A program made the position numbers and the translations under genes. From the NCBI GenBank assembly GCA_030490835.1, contig CM059972.1, positions 8,462,264-8,526,263 on the forward strand: a stretch of 64,000 bases of DNA. Direction: 5' to 3'. How positions within the stretch are numbered: position 1 is the first letter of the stretch; every line of letters starts with the position of its first letter. The notes under the pieces are model-generated. The model had not been told where the DNA came from. It did not search any database and was given only the letters and a program-made list of their open reading frames with translations. Origin of the DNA: Annona cherimola. Taxonomy: Eukaryota > Streptophyta > Magnoliopsida > Magnoliales > Annonaceae. Shown here one piece after another: positions 59,196 to 64,000 of the stretch.

Positions 59196-62100
59196 ATGGC
59201 ATCAAAAGATGGAATTGTAGAAATAGACATAGAGAGGCATTTGTTGCCTGAAGCTGGCTCTCATGAGAACGGTTATGATGAAGAAGAAACGATAATATAT
59301 GAAGCATCTTTCAAAGAGATGGAAGATAACTACGTGAACTGTCAAACAGCTCAATGGGTTCTCTATTCTCTGCTTTTGATTTTGGCCTGGGGTATTGGAT
59401 TGTTCATGCTACTTTATTTGCCCATAAGAAGACATATATTGCGAAAAGACTTCCAGTCGAGAAAGCTATATGTTACTCCTCATTCCATTGTTTATAAGGT
59501 AACTCCAAATCTCCTCCAAATGCCAGGACTGCTGAAGTTCTGTGAAATGCTGTTACATGTTATATTCTACTAGGTTATTTTGTCGTATTTATATGCATTC
59601 CTATTTCTGTTAATATCACTTGTTGGTCTGTCTCTCATGTTTTGTGAACTTTGAATTTGTTGTGACAGCAATGCATTATAAGCAGTCCAAAACAAGATCG
59701 CTCAGACTAGAATAAGGACCAACTGTTCTGGTGCCATTTAGTCACTGTTCCCCAATTCGGATATGGTGTCAAACACAATTTCATCTCATTATATTAGTGT
59801 GTTACCCATGATGCATGGTGGCTTTTCATTGTCCTTTGTGCTCAGTTCACTGTGCGTGCTGAACACAATCTGCTTCCCAAGCTTTCATGTGCACAATCTC
59901 CACTCTGCTAGCCTAGATATTTGGGATCCTAATAATGCAGCTTGTAGTAAAAGATGTTTCTTTTTCCCTCATGCTTGCCTAATTACATGGATTTGCATGC
60001 TTTCCGGTTATGGACGGCACAGTCGCTGCCTTCGCAAGTCTACGAAAGTATTTTCTGAAATGTTTTTAATGTGACTTAAGGGCAATTTTGTTGGTTGACA
60101 CGTCTATACATATAATGGAAAGGATTGCTCGACAAGTCAATCAGGCCAGCCAAACCATAGTGAGCCCTTATAGTTGATGGATTTAGGGGATGGTCTCCCT
60201 AGTCAATATGCAAACCTAACTTATTATCGTATTCAACCCATTTGGTTCTTTAAATTAATTTGTTATGACTTCAAAAAATTCTAATTCAGTTTTCAAGTTG
60301 GATTAGCTTTGTAATGATCTCTGACACCACACATCTACTCAAATACCAGCCTTGGTAAAACGGAGCTCCACTATGGATATGTATGGGCCTTAAAAGTTGT
60401 TCTGAGGCAAAAGCAATAATCTCTGTGCCTTGACAACCTATAAGTGAAGTACATCCAATATTGGCCATTTTTTTATTTAGGTGAACTGAATTTCTCCTTT
60501 ATTTGCCATAATTTGAAGTAAGAATTGCAAAGTTATTGTTTGCCATGCCACATCTGATTGGGCAAAATGACTAGACTTTGCCTTAAACCAGTTTAAGTGC
60601 ACTCAAAATGGGATAGGTTCTTGGTAGCCAAATCAAATTGAAATTCCTTTTCTTTTTGATATTCTGAGTTAATTACTATGCTTTTACTAGTATATGATGT
60701 CAAAGTCTCAAAATTACATCATGAATTTATTGGTTCAGGTCATAAGGCCAATACCTTTTCCCTGTTGCGGTGTTCTGAAGAAGGAGAAGCATGTTTTGTT
60801 ACCTTCAGTGGCAGATATTGTAGTTGAACAAGGTAAAAGAGTGTAGAATCCATTCCATGCATTTGTAATAGGCTCCTTAATAGTCTCTTTCAGGTTATGC
60901 TGACATCTTTTACTGGCAAAATAGCATTTCAGTTGAGAAGTCATGTGATTGTGGAAATTCTACTGTGAAATGGTTATCCCCACATGGCAGAAGTGTGAAA
61001 CATCATCAAATGATGCATGTCGTTGAAATGCCAGACTACAATGACAATTTATTGTCACCGAAGTTAATTATTTTGACATGGTGAATAGTTTACGTACTTT
61101 TGACTCCAATGAAATAACAACATGACTTGTGAGAAATGAGAAGATTGTCCTGCATATCATAAATAATGTTGATGGTAAGTGTTCCAATCATCTGGATTCA
61201 AGATCTTTGTGCTTGGGAAGAGGGAAGAATGAGAGGAAATTTTTGGTGGAATTTTTTTTGAAATAGATAGGGTAATGATGTGATATGGTAGAGGTAATGA
61301 TTAGAAGTAAAGGGAATGAAGCTGAGATAGATACAGTAGTTGTATGGAAAAGTATGAAAAAATGATTGTAAAGCAGGGTGGTTGTATGGAAAAGTGTGTG
61401 GAAAAAGTAAGGATAATTTTTTTTTTCTTTTTCCTTTTTCTGCTCGCTGAACACTACCTTAGAGTCCATTATAATGGGAAAAAGAGGAGTAAAAAATGAA
61501 ATATAGAAAAGTGGAGAAGAAAGAATAAAGCAATGTGATGGGGCAATGACTAGAAATGAAGCGAATAAATATATGCTATGTAGGCTTTTTCTAGGAAAGA
61601 ATGAGGTATAATTAAAAAAAAAGGTAATACTGAGGAAACATAGAGCAGTTAGGTATTAATTGTCACATCACATTAAAAGGAGCTGAAAACTTTTCTGGAG
61701 GTCTTTTTGCAGTGATCTGCTTTTCTCTGAAGTTTTCATAACTTTATGTTCTTGAATTTTTTTCCCCGATTATTACTTTTGCTTTTCTCCTATTAATTAT
61801 CCATGTATGAAGAGTTCTGTTTCATTATTGTTTCATTTTCTTCTTTCGTATTGCTGGAAAGATCAGGAATCAGGATATAGGCTGGTTCTTTTCCATGATT
61901 GCTTGTCCTAGACCTATTCAGAATCTTGTTTTTCCTGAGCCATCATATGCTAGCTCTTCTCCTTTTTTCCAATTAACCAAATATGATCACGAAAATGGCC
62001 GCTTTCTTTTTCATTATATTGTTGGGTTCCTTTGGTGGCTAATAACTAATACTATTCATTAGGATGTTTGCAATCCTTCTTTGGCATCTGTTCTGTCAGA

Positions 62101-63429
62101 ATTGAGAATGCAGGTGTTAGAAGGCCTGCAAGTGATGATGTTAAAATTCAAGGAGTTTCTAATCCAAGGGCTTTTAGGCAGGTGGTCCAGAATTCAATAT
62201 ACTTTAAGTACTAAATTATATTAATAATTTTTTTGAGGGGCATAATTTCGTGTTCAATGCAATTGTCTAGGCCGTTTTAACCCGTCTTTCAAACTTGAGA
62301 AATGAAGGCTTTGCTCCCCAAGTTTCCCCTGTTGAGGATCAGTCAATTTACAGCGCAAGTTACTCAGCCACTTGGGCACATCACAATTTTGGTCCATCGC
62401 CTACACCCCATCTGGTATATATATTTTTTTGCTTTCTTTACTTGACCTTTTACTAGTGTTGCATTGAATTGACCTGGTTGCAAACCTTTTGTGATATGCA
62501 CTTTCAGATGCTGGGCAATTGTATGTGAAATGTCTCATGTATGAAAATTAGAAGAAAAAAATTACATTGAAGAGAGACTCCCAATGGTTTTGCATTGAAT
62601 TAGAATGGAAGTTATGCCAATGTGTCGTGTCTGCAGGACAAGTTGGCTTCTTGATGCTACCTGTCGTGATTGTGAAAAACATTCTGCTGAATCAGACAGT
62701 TGATCATACATCGTGTGATATCTGATAATGGATCTACATATTTTTTCAGCCAAATAATGTTGAGGCTTCTGCCACCTTTGAGAGTAGAAGATCTTATACA
62801 AGCTTGTAATATTGGTAGTGATGCTTGTGAGAATTTGCCTTTAAATATAGGGGGTTAGTTTAATTTTGAGTGCGAATGGTGCTGGAGAAACATAGAGCTC
62901 GGGGTGGGTCTTTAAATTTTCGGTCTCCTTTAGTGGACCTGTCATCGTTCTTCTAAATTCTTTTGCTTCTTGTTTCACATCAGAGAAATTTTTTTATTTA
63001 TGACAAGAAGTCAATTATTTGAGCTTTACAAAAAAAAAAGAAAAAAAAAGAAAAGAAAAAAAAAAGAAAAAGAAAGAAAGGCAGGTTGAATTAAGTCTTC
63101 AATGCAGGTTAACCTGATTTGACTTTATAGAATTAGGGCCAAGAATTGATTTGTCGTTTGTCACTGATTTGTTGATTTCTAGATAGGATGATTTTTCTCT
63201 GTACAAAATTAAGAGCCAAGAATTGATCTCTCTCTCTCTCTCTCTCTCTCTCCCTCTTTCTTATGACCCGAACAGTGATTTGCGGGAACTTCAAAGTTAG
63301 GCTGCTTTCTCTTTCTCATACCCTTTTTGCAAATTTCAGATGTCACCATCAAGATCTCTTCGTCATGAGTCTCACAATGCTCCAGAACTGTTATTGCAGA
63401 AATTAGAGGAGGTGGGAAGCTCTGTGAAG
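59196..63429 (+). CDS. Plant membrane protein with bPH-like domain, 5' part
   Basis: Five coding exons: 59196-59498, 60739-60832, 62063-62181, 62271-62414, 63340-63429. Phases agree and give 250 residues; the last exon ends at a GT donor, so the gene continues past the window. An acidic N terminus precedes a hydrophobic segment WVLYSLLLILAWGIGLFMLL (54-73) closed by a basic RRHILRKDFQSRK stretch. Then come LYVTPHSIVYK, PIPFPCCGVLKKEKHVLLPS, VADIVVEQGCLQSFFGICSV and KIQGVSNPRAF. Membrane anchor followed by 'Y.T...I' and a short beta-rich domain resembles bacterial bPH/YdbS-type proteins. I believe plant databases list it as DUF7642, from memory only. It is probably anchored in an intracellular membrane; role unknown. 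The acceptor CTGTAG right before ATG 59196 suggests a 5' UTR intron. Confidence 0.85.
61215..61450 (+). mobile_element. Degenerate MITE in a bPH-like gene intron
   Basis: Family blocks (GATGTGATATGGTAGAGGTAA, AAGTATGAAAAAATGATTG) are recognisable but both ends are eroded. Confidence 0.45.
63226..63252 (+). repeat. (TC)n microsatellite
   Basis: About 13 TC units in the intron before exon 63340-63429. An A/AG-rich low-complexity run lies at 63029-63080. Confidence 0.9.
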
Positions 63430-64000
63430 GTAATTTAGTTCGAGACATTAAATTTGAAATTTATCCAGTGCTTGATGTCATAATGTCCATGCCATTTCAA
63501 GTCTTTCTTTTGCACGATGGTCGTGATCTATTGATACAAAATGTTCTTATTGGCATCATTTTTTTAGTGAACTTTTTGCCTAGAATCAGCACAAGAAGAT
63601 GCGAAAAAGACTCGATATACATTTGGGTTTGGTTAGTTTAACAATCAACTGCTACCAATGATGTATGGATTTTCAAGCTGAGTTTAAATAACATACCATT
63701 GTTGTGTCAAAAAAGTAACATACCATTGCATGCAATTTAAGTGATTAATGCAGTGAAAAAATCACAAGAACAGGGGAGTGGGGTTGTTTTAGGGGTGGAG
63801 GAGGACCCTCATTGAGCTAGGCATTGGACTAACGCAATTGTTAACAGGTGCCCTTTTCCTCTGAAGGTTATGTATTGGACTATAAAAATGACTTACAAGG
63901 GTTGCCTTCTTCCACTTGTCTGGTCAGTGGACCATAACAGTGGATTATTCATGTTCACTACGATGTGCCTTCTTTCAATAGGCTAAGCATTGACCTATTA
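63430..64000. other. Intron of the bPH-like gene, incomplete
   Basis: No exon is recognisable to the window edge. At least 571 bp of intron are present. Confidence 0.5.

Noticed and set aside
60894..61083. Open frame continuing from exon 60739-60832 after a 61-bp mini-intron
   Set aside because: It fits the splice phase, but the residues do not continue the conserved domain, whereas 62063-62181 does. At most an alternative terminal exon.

Overview
This is a plant nuclear genome window. The evidence is long genes cut by many GT-AG introns, plant-specific gene families (AP2/ERF, a USP/U-box-clade RLCK, a plant bPH-like membrane protein), a Ty1-copia retrotransposon with a tRNA-iMet primer-binding site, and many Tourist-like MITEs in introns and spacers. 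The species cannot be named from the sequence. An angiosperm with a moderately TE-rich genome is the safest statement.

Layout, left to right. 1-1985 is repeat-rich and has no gene that I can support. 1986-4223 (+) is the kinase domain of an RLCK of the USP-kinase/PUB clade; its 5' part is not seen. 4224-8219 is AT-rich spacer. 8220-8834 (-) is an intact single-exon DREB-type ERF gene (ERF017-like) with a recognisable promoter. 9241-21644 is a large nested transposon block. Its 27-bp terminal inverted repeats bound a decayed PIF/Harbinger-type element that carries a ten-copy ~191-bp tandem array, an RNase H1 N-terminal-domain (viroplasmin-like) ORF, a broken Myb/SANT-like ORF and a transposase C-terminal remnant. 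A young Ty1-copia element (15514-20759, apparently identical 451-bp LTRs, 5-bp target duplication) sits inside it. 21645-27959 is spacer with MITEs, a foldback element, a tRNA-derived SINE and a dispersed repeat.

27960-45347 (-) is a 15-exon gene for a 409-residue WD40 protein; I resolved every splice phase from the sequence. Its introns hold two SINEs and three MITEs. Divergent from it, 47672-50087 (+) is HOP2, the meiotic homologous-pairing protein, with 6 coding exons and 226 residues. Convergent with HOP2, 51733-53643 (-) is a 3-exon, 89-residue CMC1-like twin CX9C mitochondrial protein. 53644-59195 is very AT-rich and full of MITEs, including one nested inside another and a ~740-bp inverted repeat. 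59196-63429 (+) is the 5' part (5 coding exons) of an uncharacterised plant membrane protein with a bPH-like domain; it runs off the right edge.

The genes are ordinary unlinked plant genes: signalling, transcription, meiosis, mitochondrial assembly and two of unknown role. I see no operon-like or cluster logic. The most unusual content is the Harbinger-type block, with its higher-order tandem array and small nucleic-acid-binding-like ORF, and the MITE family whose ends resemble that element's ends.
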